From assembly GCA_037176725.1 (NCBI GenBank), contig JAZBRS010000020.1, positions 96,800,501 through 96,864,500 on the forward strand: a DNA stretch of 64,000 nucleotides, read 5' to 3'. The stretch is from Posidonia oceanica. Its lineage: Eukaryota > Streptophyta > Magnoliopsida > Alismatales > Posidoniaceae. Position numbers and translations under genes: made by a program. The notes below the pieces were generated by a model. The model saw only the letters and a program-made list of their open reading frames with translations. It made no database searches and was not told where the DNA came from. Below, in pieces: positions 50,901 through 62,737 of this stretch (position 1 is its first letter; the number at the start of each line of letters is the position of its first letter).

Positions 50901-53900
50901 ATGGCCCAGCGCACCGGTGAGCCCCAACCTTCTGTTGCTCCAGAGGGGATTTCCACTTCGGTCCCTCTGACTCTCACTTTGACTCTCAATGTACCTCTTT
51001 CGATGCCAGTATCCCACCCTTTGGTGCATGGGGTGCCCCTATACTCTGTGGGGCATTGGCAGACCTTCGCCCCTCCGGAGCCTGTCACCGAGTCTGTCTC
51101 GGTGACCGCCACTTGCGTTCCGGAGACTCTGCTGAATTCCTCCCCGTCTCAGGGCTTTGTCACTTTTGACACCCTTTCTGCTGCGGCGACTTCTGTTATT
51201 GGATCCCTGCCTTCTGGACAGTTTGTGTCCTTGCCTCTGGCATCTGGTCCCTCACCGACCCTACACTTCAATCTTCCCACTGACGGGACCCCTGACGTGC
51301 AGTATCAGCATCTGATGGAGCTTGCCCAGATACTGTAGGGTATGGCTCTGTCTATTCGCTCCTCTGTGATTCCTACTGCTCCTGAGGTCCCCCTGCAGCC
51401 TGCTCCTGCATTCCAGACTCTTCCCACTGCACCTCCGCCTAGGCCGTCGCCCCAGCTACTCACTGCTTCGGCGATGGGGGCGCAGCCTTTGCCTTCTGCA
51501 TGCACATGACTCATGGCACAGCATATGAGACCGCCACCTAGTGGCCAGCCCCTCGGGCTGGTAGGAGCACAGTACCCCTCGAGCCCGCTGCCCGGCACCG
51601 CGTCTGCACCGATCACTACACAGCATTCCGCCTACCCTTACCCAGTGCATCAGCAGGTTCCTTCCCCAGCATGCATACCACCACACACTGCACCCATGCA
51701 TGGATAAGCTGGCCCTCACGTTGCATCACCAAGCGATGCGATGGTGGATCCAGAGGAGCACTTAGGTGCAACCCATTCAACGTATGCAACCCCCATCCAA
51801 GCTGCACCATCACCATCGGCAACAGCTCCAGATGCCCTCCTCACCAAGATGGGCGACCTGGAAAGAGCACTACGTCTAGTGTAGGGTGGTGATCGCCAGT
51901 CCTACCAGTTCCGGGACCTCTGCTATTTCCCAAGGGCGGTGCTCCCACCGAAATTCCATGGACTTTGACAAGTACATTGGTAAGGGCTGCCCTATTTCCC
52001 ATCTGAGGGCGTACTATGGAGATCTCACTCAGCTTCAGGCTGACGAGATGTTGTTGATCCGCTTGTTCCAAAAGAGTCTGACTGGCCTGGCCCTCAAGTG
52101 GTTCACTTCCCTTGATATGGCCACCATCAAGACTTGGAGCGACCTCAGTCAAGTGTTCCTGGAACAGTACTCCTTCAATCTGGACATGGTCCCGAAGCAC
52201 GAGGATCTGGTCGCCACCAAGCAGAAGCCCAACGAGCCGTTTGGGGAGTACGTCGGCCGCTGGCGCGCCCTCGCCTCACAGGTTCACGATAGGCCCTCTG
52301 ACGAGGAGTCTATCGAGATCGTCATCCGAGGTGCGCAGCCATCAACTGGGGCTCTACTTAGCATATAACCTGTCACGACATTTGCATCTCTAATTCGAGC
52401 TGGCGCTCATGTGGAGAGCTCGCTGCGAAGTGGTAATTTCCCTGCACTCTCCACATTCGCCAAGCAAGCCACTGCCCCCAATGACAACAACAATAGCCAC
52501 CCTAGGAGAAGGGACCCTCCGAGAACCGCCGTTACGTATGTTGACTCCCCTTCCGTGCCCGTCCATGTGGTGGCTCAGCCTAGCCCGAATCAAGTAGTCT
52601 ATGCACTTGCACCTAGGGCACCTCCCACTCCACAAATCACAACCACCACCCGACCAGTCTATCCTACCGCACTGGTTTGGCAAGGACAACACCAAGAGTA
52701 GAGACGGCCTTACACGAATCAGTGTCGTTTCACTCCACAAGTGGAACCGCTGAGTGTCATCTTCCCTAAGGTTGTGTCGCTCCTTAGGCTCCCTGAGATT
52801 CGCCCACCGCCGAATCCACTCCCGGTGTGGTATCACGCGAATCTGTTCTACAACTACCATCGAGTCGTGGGGCACTTGACGGATAGTTGCTTCATGCTGC
52901 GGGGTGCTATTCAGGACTTGATTGACCGAAAGGCCATCATCATTAACACACAGGAGGCAGCATCCACATCTGCACCTCCGTCAGCATCCACACTTGCATC
53001 AGGACCAGCACCCTCTCATCTTAGCATTGTCCACCAGCCTTTGCCAAAGCATTCTAGCCCGGGCGGCGCAGGGACCTCAGGAGTGCACTCCATCTTCTCC
53101 TTCAGGTCCACTATGTCCGTGGTGGACCCCTCTGATCTCGTTCAGGATATCTCTGAGCCTTTTCCCTCCTCTCTCTATCTTGCAACAGTTGCCGGCTCCA
53201 AGTCAGGAATCCATATGATCCGGCTGGACACCAAGCCGGAGCGCTCCATCGCGCGGCCAACCATGCAACCCCAAGTTCAACCACCTGTCTAGCAGCTAGC
53301 TAGGACTCAACCAGAGCCCTCACGGCCTTCCCAACAGCATTCCCAATTCCCTCACCATCCAGCTAACATCCCGGCAGCCCCTCTCGAGCTCGTAGCTCAT
53401 GCTTCCCTGGTTGTTAACCTGACAAGGGATACCCATCACTTGCCATATGACTACGCCACAGAGATGTCAGGGAGGGTTTACAAGCACCGGCAGCCAAGCC
53501 TAGCCATCTGGAGCCCACTCTACCCCCACCACCAAGCCAACCCTCTGGTCCCGCCACAGAAGAACCCTCAGCCAAAGCCACCCCTTCCACCACCAAGAAG
53601 GACCAACCCACGATCGACATCACCGCCCAACTTAAAAAAGTCAAGGTCGACATATCCATTTGGGACCTTATCCACACATCCTCTGAACACCAAGAGACTT
53701 TCCTCCGTGTGTTCCAGGCCGCCCATGTATCCACAACCATTGAGCCTACAACCTTGGAAAGCATGGTGGGCATGATCGCGGTGCCCTAGGTCATCTCTTT
53801 TTCAAGTGATGAGCTGCCTCCGACGGGAATTTATCATAACCAACCCCTTTTCGTCAAGGTGTAGTTCAAAAACTTTCGCATTCCCCTGACACTAGTTGAT

Positions 53901-56900
53901 AATGGTGCAGGCCTTAACGTCTGCCCCTTGCGCACAGCAATCAAGCTCGGATTCAAGGCCGAGGATATCACGCCAGCTACAAAGGGAATGATGGCTTTTG
54001 ACAACACACACCATGACTCTTTGGAGATTCTGATTATTCCCCTTACTATTGGCCCAGTCGTATTCGATGTGGAATTCTACATCATCTACTTGGAACCCAC
54101 TTTTAACCTTTTGCTTGGGCGCCTTTGGTTGCACAAGCATCAAGTCATCCCCTCGACCATCCACTATATGATCAAGTTCCGTTGGGGCGACGACGTTGTC
54201 ATTGTCATGGTGGAGAACATCGACAAGGAGCAGGTCGAGGCGGTCTCTTCTATATCACAGTAGACTGTCCTGTTTGATCCCAAGCCTTTCAATACTTTGT
54301 ACTGCATTAATCGGTTTGAACCGGTTAACTATATCCCCGATCTTGAGCATGTCAGTTGCCTGGCTGTTCATAGCAACCCCTTTCGGATGATCGAGAACCT
54401 CTGTCATAGGTGGGGCTATGAGAAGGGAACACCACTCGGGCGGTACGGCCAAGGGATCGCCGAGCCGATCGCGGCCGAAGAGCGAAGAGACTTCAAAGTC
54501 CTCGGATATGACTGGCAGTCCCATGAAGATGAACGCCTGCACTTGAAGAATCGGAAGATTGTCATCCCTCGGGATCTCACTAACTTTACCAGTGCAGGTG
54601 CCCTTGATCTAAACAAAAGCCAAGCTGCAGCACAACAAGTGTCGTGCCAGAGTTCCCCACTACCGACAGAGGAGTGGGTCTGCATCGAGGACTACTACAT
54701 GGATGAGGAGCAGTTTGGCACAGTGGAAGAAGTGCGGACCAGCAAAGAGGTCCAGTCCTGCCCAACAGCATCTTGGTCAGTTTGCTTGGCCCTCCCTTCT
54801 ACTGATACAGCGGCAGAATCAGTGAGTTCTGTGTCAAAGTTGACAGTCTCTTCTGCATCTGCAGTTTTACCAGCAACTTCGACAACCACGACAGTAGCTC
54901 TAGAGTTAGGAGCACACCCTCAGGCACCGTTCACCAGTCTGCTCACAGCCTCAATCGCATCAACACAGTAGTCACCCTCTCTGGCAGTTCAGTCAGTTAG
55001 TTCAGCCAGCTTCGCGACTCAACCCACTTCATCAGTAGCACCACCTATAACGCAGGTGGCTCCATCAACCATACAACCATCTGCCTCAATAAATCAAGTC
55101 TTGTGGTGGACCCACAAGGCGTCTTCAGCCATGCAACCAGCATCACCAGCGGACGCAGGCGTTTCGTCGCCCAGCACAACCGTCTGGCTATCAGCCCTCT
55201 AGAGGAGCACATCTATCTCCCTTCCAGCCACAGCAACAACATTGTCAGTACACCCACCAGTTGCACCACTGGCTAGTCTGTTTGCATCCCTGATCACCAC
55301 AACATCGCAATCAGTCGCGCTGGAAGATCAGTCAATCAGTCAGTCAGTACAGTCGGCAACAGAACAGACACCCCAGTCAGTGGTACAGTTAACAGCCAGA
55401 GGCACCCACACAAGCAAGGGAACAGCCAAGCAAGAGTCCCAAGAGGCCATCAGCACCTACTATGTCGACTTGCCCTTAGATGAGGAGGAAGGAGCAACTG
55501 CAAAGGCTCAGGTAGATAGCTTGCTCGGAGACTTAGAACTATTGTTCCAAGAGCAGCTTGCAGCATTGGTGGAGGATGCCACAGAACAACAAGCGGTAAA
55601 GAAAGGGAAAGCCGTGGTCACGGATCCCTCCCAGCAGGAAGACCATCCATCTGTCATGGTCATAGAAGAAGAATCAGCAGCAACTCCCACTAGACCAGTT
55701 GAGTTAATCACTCTGTAGTCGAGAGGTAGGTCTAGATGGTTTGTACAGCATATGCCCCGCTCAGGTAGTGCAGTAGGTGGCAGTAAGCAGATCAGTCGCC
55801 CAGAGGACAGCCGCCAATCCGACATACCCCTCGCAAGTACATCAGAAGATGCGGAGGAGGAAACAGAAGCAGCAGTGACAGCAGCGGTAGTAGCTCAAGC
55901 AGTGGCAACAGCAACAGAACAGGCAGAGGAGCTAGACTAGTCGGCGAGTCCGGAGACCGCCAAAACAAAGGTCGCACACCGAGCATACAGAAACACTCAG
56001 GTGAGCGTGACCATTTTGAGGCGTCATCAGGGCCAGGAAGCGGAACACATCCACTCCTTCGATATCACAGACCCAACCTTCAAGAAGGAGATCCTCTCAG
56101 AACTCATTGCATATGGAGAGGAGGACGATACAGGCGTAGATGAGAATGATGAACCACCGCCTGAGTTCCAGCCCTACGATGATGACCCAGAGGGCCCTAA
56201 CCTCCACGTTGAAGAAGAGAAGGAGGTGATCAACATCGGCATGGCAGAGGAAGTCAAAGAGGTCCGCATCAACGCCAAACTGTCACCCTAAGCCAGAGCA
56301 GAGTTCATAGCTTTTCTTAGGGAATATGTAGACGTCTTTGCCTGGAGTTATGATGACATGGTCATCCTCGACGTCGAAATAATGGTACACATTCTACCAC
56401 TGAAGCCAAATGCAAAGCCAATGAAGCAGAAACTCAAGAGATGGAGACCACAATGGCTGCTCAAGATCAAAGAAGAAATCATGAAGTAGCATAATGTCAG
56501 TTTCCTCAAGGTCGTCCTATACCCAGAATGGCTTGCTAATGTTGTGCCAGTGCCAAAGAAAGACGGTCGGGTCCGCATGTGCATCGACTACAGGGACCTG
56601 AACAAGGCAAGTCTCAAGGACAACTTCCCACTACCGCACATTGACGTCCTGGTTGACAACACAGTGGGCCACAAAATGCTCTCCTTCATGGACGTTTTCT
56701 CTGGCTACAATCATATTAGAATGGTAGAAGAGAATATGGAAAAGACATCCTTCATCACCCCCTGGGGAGTCTTCTGCTATCAAGTAATGCCATTTGGGCT
56801 CATTAATGCGGGGGCAACTTATCAGAGGGCCATGACAACACTATTCCATGACCTCATGCACCAAGAAGTCGAGGTCTACGTGGACGATATGATTTCCAAG

Positions 56901-59506
56901 TCCAAAGAGCCCGAGGATCACCTCGCCTGCATGAAGAAGCTCTTCGATCGCTTGAGGCAATACAAGCTTTGCCTCAACCTCAACAAGTGTGTATTTTAGG
57001 GTATCTTCCGAAAAACTCCTAGGATACATTGTCAGCCAAAGGGGAATCGAGGTGGACCCGAGCAAAGCCAAATCTATCGTTGAGATGCCACCCCCTAGAA
57101 CTAAAAAGGAGATCCGAGGACTGTTGGGGCGATTGCAATACATCAGTCGGTTCATAGCACAGCTCACTCTCATCTGTGAACCGATATTCAAGCTCCTAAG
57201 GAAGAATGCACAAATCAATTGGAGCGATGAGTGCCAGGCTGCATTTGACAAAATCAAGCAGCTCCTTAACAAGCCTCCGATCCTGGTTCCCCCTACGCCA
57301 GGGCGACCTCCGCTCTTATACCTCTCTACCACGCAGCATTCCATGGGCACAGTCTTGGGCCAACATGATGAATCAAGCAGAAAGGAACGAGCCATCTATT
57401 ACCTGAGTAAGGAATTTAATGACTACGAAGCCAGGTACAACACCATAGAGAAGGTCTGCGTATCCCTTGTCTAGGCGGCACAAAGACTAAGGCATTACAT
57501 GATGGCCTATCCAGTTCTGCTCCTATGCCGGCATGACCCAATGAAGTTTCTCTTCCAGAAGCCAGCCATGGTAGGCCGATGCGTCAAGTGGCAGGTGTTG
57601 CTGTCTCAGTACGACATCACCTTCGTCACATAGAAGTCCATGATGGGGCAGGCTATGGCAGACCACTTGGCCAACTTCCCATTGCCTGAATATCAGCCTC
57701 TACAGACACAGTTCCCCGATGAGGACATCCTGTTCGCCATGGAGGATTCTGAGCAGAAGGACCTTGAAGACGAGCAACAGTGGCGGCTGTACATTGATGG
57801 TGCTATCAACAAAAGAGGCCGAGGTGTAGGTGCAGTATTGGCAACGCCGCAGGGGCAGCTGATCCCTTTTGCAAGGAAGCTGACCTTCGAATGCACCAAC
57901 AACGAGGCTGAATATGAAGCGTGCATCCTGGGACTGAGAGTCACACTCGAGCATGAGGTGCGGAAACTGCATGTGCACGGCGATGCAATGTTGGTGATCT
58001 CCCAGGTAAACGGCGATTGGAAGACAAAGGATCCAAAGCTCGTGCCATATCATGAATATCTGTTAAAGCTTATTGAGGAATTCAAGAACGTCCGCTTCAC
58101 ATACATGAACAGAGCAAGGAATGCATATGTAGATGCGCTGGCAACCTTGGCATCCTAGCTTAGCATACCTGAAGATCGTGCAATAGACGTATCAGTCACC
58201 CACATGGAGTAGCCTGCACATTGCATGAGCATAGATGAGGTGGATATAGTAGAAGAACAACCATGGTACCATGACATCAAAGTCTTCCTGGAATCTAGCA
58301 ACCTCCCACCTGATGCCTCAGCAGCAGATAGAAAGACTTTGGCGCGTCTGGTGTTAAAATACGTGCTAGGAGCAGGGCATCTCTACAGAAGATCCTACAA
58401 CCAGATGCTCCTACGCTGCGTGGGCAAGAGAGAGGCTGACACACTGATACTCCAAGTCCATGTAGGGACGTGTGGCCCACACATGAATGGTGTGTTGCTA
58501 GCCAAGAAGATCATGCTCTAGGGCTACTTCTGGTCAACCATGGAGGCAGATTACTGCTAGTTTGTGCGCATATACCATAAATGTCAGGTCCATGGGAATT
58601 TCATCCATGCTCCCCCTCAGCAGCTTCATAGCATGTCATCGCCGTGGCCTTTCTCCACCTGGGAGATCGATGTTGTTGGAGCAGTACATCCAGCAGCCTC
58701 CAATGGTCATCGCTTTATTCTTGTGGCAATCGACTACTTCACCAAGTGGGTGGAAGCAACCTCCTACAAAACAGTCACTGCTGCGGCTACAGAGAAATTC
58801 ATCCGGAACAACATTATAGCCCGATACGGGGTCCCACATGCGCTCATCTCTGATAATGGCACAAACTTCATAGCCAGGAGGATCGAAGACTATCTCTAGA
58901 GCTTCAAAATCAGACATTACAAATCCTCTCCTTATCGGCCGCTAATGAATGGCGTAGTGGAGTCTGCCAACAAGAACCTTGTAAAGATCCCGAAGAAGAT
59001 GGCAGAAACTCATAAGGATTGGCACGACAAGCATCTGTACGCGCTATGGGCGTACAAGACATCAATCTGGACCTCGACAGGAGCAACCCCATACTCATTG
59101 GTGTACGGCATGGAGGCGGTGCTACCCGTTGAAGTAGAGATCCCATCACTGCGGATCCTATGAGAAGCCGAGCTGGAGGAGGTAGAATGGGTTGAAAACC
59201 GCTGCATCCAGCTGAATTTGATTGATGAACATAGGCTGCAAGCCATGCATCATGCCTAGTGCTATCAGAAGCAAGTGGCCAGAGCATACCAGAAGAGGGT
59301 TAGGCCCAGAAGCTTCCAGCATGGAGATTTGGTCCTGTGAGCCATTCATCTTCCAGACGGCTGAGGTAAATTCCGGCCCAACTGGCATGGCCCCTTTGTG
59401 ATCAAGCGGGTCTTCTCCAGTGGTGCAGCAATCCTTGAGGACATGGACCAGGTTGAGTAGTCAGAACCGGTCAACTCTTGCTACCTCAAGAAGTACTACC
59501 AATGAC
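50901..59506 (+). pseudogene. gag-pol: gag-pro-pol of element D, heavily mutated
   Basis: The start MAQRT is at 50901. Gag core (SHLRAYYGDLTQLQADE, ALKWFTSLDMA, GEYVGRWRALASQV) lies at about 51957-52350 after a small deletion that shifts frame near 51950. The zinc-knuckle relative has lost its first Cys (Tyr, about 52850). Protease VDNGAG is at about 53896. A Ser/Pro/acidic linker follows (54600-56270). RT has PVPKKDGRVRMCIDYRDLN (56550) and YVDD (about 56880), then a frame change at 56995. Gypsy RNase H spans about 57240-57640; archaeal-type RNase H (IDG, NNEAEYEA, GDAMLV, YVDALA) about 57780-58160; integrase with the D,D-E core about 58430-59400. The end is TGA 59504-59506. About 21 of 28 stops are TAG. 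TAG 56487 is at the same codon as TAG 16698 in A. Confidence 0.88.
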
Positions 59507-59695
59507 CGAGGCTGCACCCTCGCCTTCTAGAGTCCCCTCCTTCCCATTGCATGCATTTGAGCACCTCCTTGCATTTTTAGCCATGTTTTATTTATCAAAA
59601 AAAAAAAAGAAAAAAAAAGAAAAAAGAATCATGCATTACAATCATAGCCCGATGACGAAAATCGGAAGTGCTTGCCTGCTCTAGAAGGAGTCTAC
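59507..59695 (+). other. Remnant of element D spacer after integrase
   Basis: It includes an A-rich run (59598-59626) and the GATGACGAAAATCGGAAGTG line that parallels A 19919. The match ends near 59695. Confidence 0.6.
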
Positions 59696-59756
59696 TTTAT
59701 CATATTTCTCTGGATCAATATAAAAGATAGGGCTAAAAACGCAAAAAGACTAGCTC

Positions 59757-60465
59757 GTTGCCTCCCTAAGCAGCGACATAGCCAGCCACCATTCAGAGTG
59801 GTGACTAGACTATGTAGGCGCCTAGGAGGCAGGCGACTAGTATCCTGCCACTCTTTCTAGCTTAATATCATTATCTTGGGCATTAATATAATATATCGGA
59901 GTCTTATAAACTATTATAACATTTTTCCCATAATTATTGATATTTCTATGATTTTCTAGCATTTAATCATATAAAAATAATTAATTAAAGAACAATCTAG
60001 AAAATCCTAGGTGGCACCAGATTTTTATCTCGATTTTGACACGTTTTTAATGTGCTAAATACATTAAATATCCCTTGAAATCAAAAACACATTTAAAATC
60101 GGTCTAGAATATTCCAGCAGCTAGGCACCAGTGACAGAGGCGACTAGCTGACGTGGATGTTCTCTGATTTGGTCAAACGAGAACACCTGAGTCTGGGCGC
60201 TGCTTGCATCGGCGACTAGATGTCGTGGACTCATCTGGACCCTTCAAATCTAATCTTCCATCTCGTCTGCACACTTGCTAGGCGCCTGTGCCAATGGCGA
60301 TTTGCAGACGTAGACTTCCTTGACTCAGTCAAATGGGAATATCTGAGTCTCAAGCGCCTGTGTAAGCGGCGACTTGCGGAAGTGGACCCCTTCTTTGACT
60401 CGGTAAGCGTGCCTTTACGTCATTAATCGGAGATATTTGTGCTTGTCGCTGCTACATTCGGCGAT
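59757..60465 (+). repeat. Hairpin modules in U3 of element E (eight units)
   Basis: Units of the form six-base arm, nine-base loop, six-base arm start at 59757 (GTTGCC/AGCGAC), 59785 (GCCACC/GGTGAC), 59817 (GGCGCC/GGCGAC), 60124 (GGCACC/GGCGAC), 60196 (GGCGCT/GGCGAC), 60281 (GGCGCC/GGCGAT), 60353 (AGCGCC/GGCGAC) and 60445 (GTCGCT/GGCGAT). The first two are 28 bp apart. 60124-60196 and 60281-60353 are both 72 bp, part of a larger repeat with GACGT(G/A)GA, TTTGGTCAAA or CTCAGTCAAA, and CTGAGTCT. Confidence 0.75.
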
Positions 60466-60530
60466 TTGCTATAAATATCTAATTTTTCTAGAAACTTCCT
60501 ATATCTGATCCACTCGTGCCCCCACACACC

Positions 60531-60540
60531 TATAAATAGG
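60531..60540 (+). promoter_or_regulatory. TATA box of element E
   Basis: TATAAATAGG, preceded by CCCCCACACACC and followed about 30 bp later by a purine-rich start region (CAAGGGGAGGCAAATC). This is a textbook plant TATA context, so transcription probably begins near 60560-60575. Confidence 0.6.
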
Positions 60541-61509
60541 CCCCGAGAGCTAGTGCTCAAGGGGAGGCAAATCTAAGAGTGAGAGTGATCTTCAGGAGAC
60601 AAAAGCAAGAATCAGAGTCATCTTCTAAGATCCATAGATCTAGAGAGAGCTCCTAAGAGAGAGTGAGAGAGAGATTTTGAGAGACCCTTAGCCCCCACTC
60701 TGTCCAAATCCATCAAGAAATCCTAGATCCCAGAAATCATCATCAAGTCTAGATCCCAGAGATCCTGAGCCTAGCTGGAGCTCCGACCGTGCCTCCACTT
60801 CCTCATCCCATAGCTCATAGCACGAGGGTGAAGGGAGTATTTCTTTCGATCTATTTCCATTTCATTTTGCATTCCTTAGATAGGACCCATTGCATTTGCA
60901 TGCGAGGAACCACCCCAGTTAGTATTAGTTGCATTTGTTTATGTTATTTCATACTTATTTGATCTTCTTACTACACTCAGACTTATCCAGATCTATTCTT
61001 ATTGTTTTGAAGGAAAGGAACCCGCTCTCTAGCACGAGGACACCGCTGGACAGCACCCTACCGCTGATCCAGTGAGCCAACGACCCACATCCTCCACTTC
61101 TCCCCCCAGGCGCCGTGTCAACCCATCAACGAGTGGCGATCACACCAAGTCGTTGACATTGTGGAAGCGTCGACAACTTCATCATCCACCCCCATTTTCC
61201 ACATCTACAGATCTAGCGATCATAGTGGGACCGGCTTGAGCCAACCCTCCATGCTACGTGAGCATATCTTTTCCTTCCTTTCTTCATTATAGATCTAGAT
61301 TGTTTTCGGTTTGGAGGCCGTGCGTGTAGGTTTTCACGACTCCTAAACCCTCCTTCGTGTTTTCTGACATTAGAATAGATCTCCTATCTAGTCATCTTGG
61401 ATTAAGGCAAAAAGTCTCGTTAGCACTTTGAGGCAATGACTAACTTTGTGTATGTAGCTTTGGAGGATTGGGTTAATTCTATTCTGAAGTCAGAGAGCCT
61501 CTATATCTA

Positions 61510-61586
61510 GCTGCCTATTCATACGGCGCCTGTCCTAGTCACACATCCAAGCGGCGACGTACATGGGCGCCTATATTATAGGCGAC
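61510..61586 (+). repeat. 28-bp hairpin-module array, element E leader set 1
   Basis: Starts 61510 (GCTGCC/GGCGCC), 61538 (GTCACA/GGCGAC) and 61566 (GGCGCC/GGCGAC), period exactly 28. The last has a self-complementary TATATTATA loop. Confidence 0.75.
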
Positions 61587-62331
61587 TGATTCTGAGTACT
61601 GTTTCCAGTGCAGATCTTTCATTTTTTTCGTAGTTTGCGTTGTTTTTTCTTAGATCTGCAGTCGCATAAAATCAAACTAAATCCATGTCCACTGTGTCTT
61701 TTGTTTCTTAATGGATTCTAGGCTTGTTCATGTCCACCACTAGGGTGGGAACTATTTTTCTGATATTAGAGTTAAAGTTCCTTGAGGGATTCTTTCTCCA
61801 ACTAAAGCAATCAAATCGAGCGAACCGGGCTAGTGCAAGTCGCTCACCCATACTCTGTTTGATTGTGATAGTAAGATTGAGAACTCAAGGTGTCCTAAGA
61901 TTTTATTATTGAATCCTCCCTTCTCTCTGGGTCAATAATAATCCTTGGTAGATACTTGGTACTCTAATATTCTGTGTTTATTTACTGCTTTGTGGTTTGC
62001 TAGGAAACGACCCTAAGGACAGAATCTTGGGTTGTAGGCCCCTCTTTAGAGAGACAAACCCGCCGCCTAGACCCTCTTGGTGGACCCTAATGAAGGCCAA
62101 AGAGTGGTACAAATGTGTCAAAAATCCCATTGAGTGACACGTAGATCCCAAAAGTTGTCCTTACCCTCAGTCTAGGGACCCAATTTCTGAGAGCACGTAG
62201 GTTAAATCAAGCGACTAATTAACTACATGAGCAAATAAAAATTGCGTCTTGTTTGAAACTTGTGTTGTTTTTCCAACTTGTTGCGCGATCTGTCCAGGGT
62301 AGATCTCGATTGCCAAAAGGACAGGGTCTTC

Positions 62332-62408
62332 TCCGCCTATTCAAGAGGCGCCTCGCTCCGTCACTGATTAAATCGGTGACATATTTCGTCGCCTGTCTGA
62401 TAGGCGAC
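62332..62408 (+). repeat. 28-bp hairpin-module array, element E leader set 2
   Basis: Starts 62332 (TCCGCC/GGCGCC), 62360 (GTCACT/GGTGAC) and 62388 (GTCGCC/GGCGAC), period exactly 28, spacers TCGCTCC and ATATTTC. The first two match, in order and in loop ends, the first two units of LTR D's array at 49001 and 49029. Confidence 0.85.
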
Positions 62409-62737
62409 TACAGGGAAATCGCACCGACGTGACTTGTTTACAGGGTGGTTTGGCCATAATCAGTGACAGGTCGCAGAAACGTCAAGCAGTTACTGAGCAG
62501 TTGTTTATTTCCCTTTATTTTCATTTAATCGAGTCGGTATTAAGTAGTGTTAGTAGAGTCTATAATTTTATTTTCCAAGCATTTGTAATAGTTTAAAGAC
62601 AGTTTCACAATGAAACGCATCAATCTATCATCCGCCTCTACTTCTGCGGCATTGGCAAGCATGGGCCAGAACGAGTTCTTGTTCAGAACCCCGATTTCAC
62701 ATGCAAAGAGCCAGAGACTCCCAAATTTTCACAATCG

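Larger units (their letters stand above)
47468..59695 (+). mobile_element. Element D: old Tat retrotransposon, 3' end missing
   Basis: LTR (47468-49725), PBS (49732-49750), leader (to 50900), gag-pro-pol (50901-59506), then about 190 bp of the post-integrase spacer. It is inserted in LINE fragment 2. From about 59695 its match to A's spacer stops and element E begins, so the remaining 3' part was lost or displaced. It has about 28 premature stops and at least three frameshifts, far more than A, so it is older or longer silenced. Confidence 0.88.
61210..62609 (+). other. Leader of element E
   Basis: About 1.4 kb without a supported gene. It includes module arrays at 61510-61586 (straddling mostly untranslated text) and 62332-62408, the latter about 200 bp before gag. 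Confidence 0.45.
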
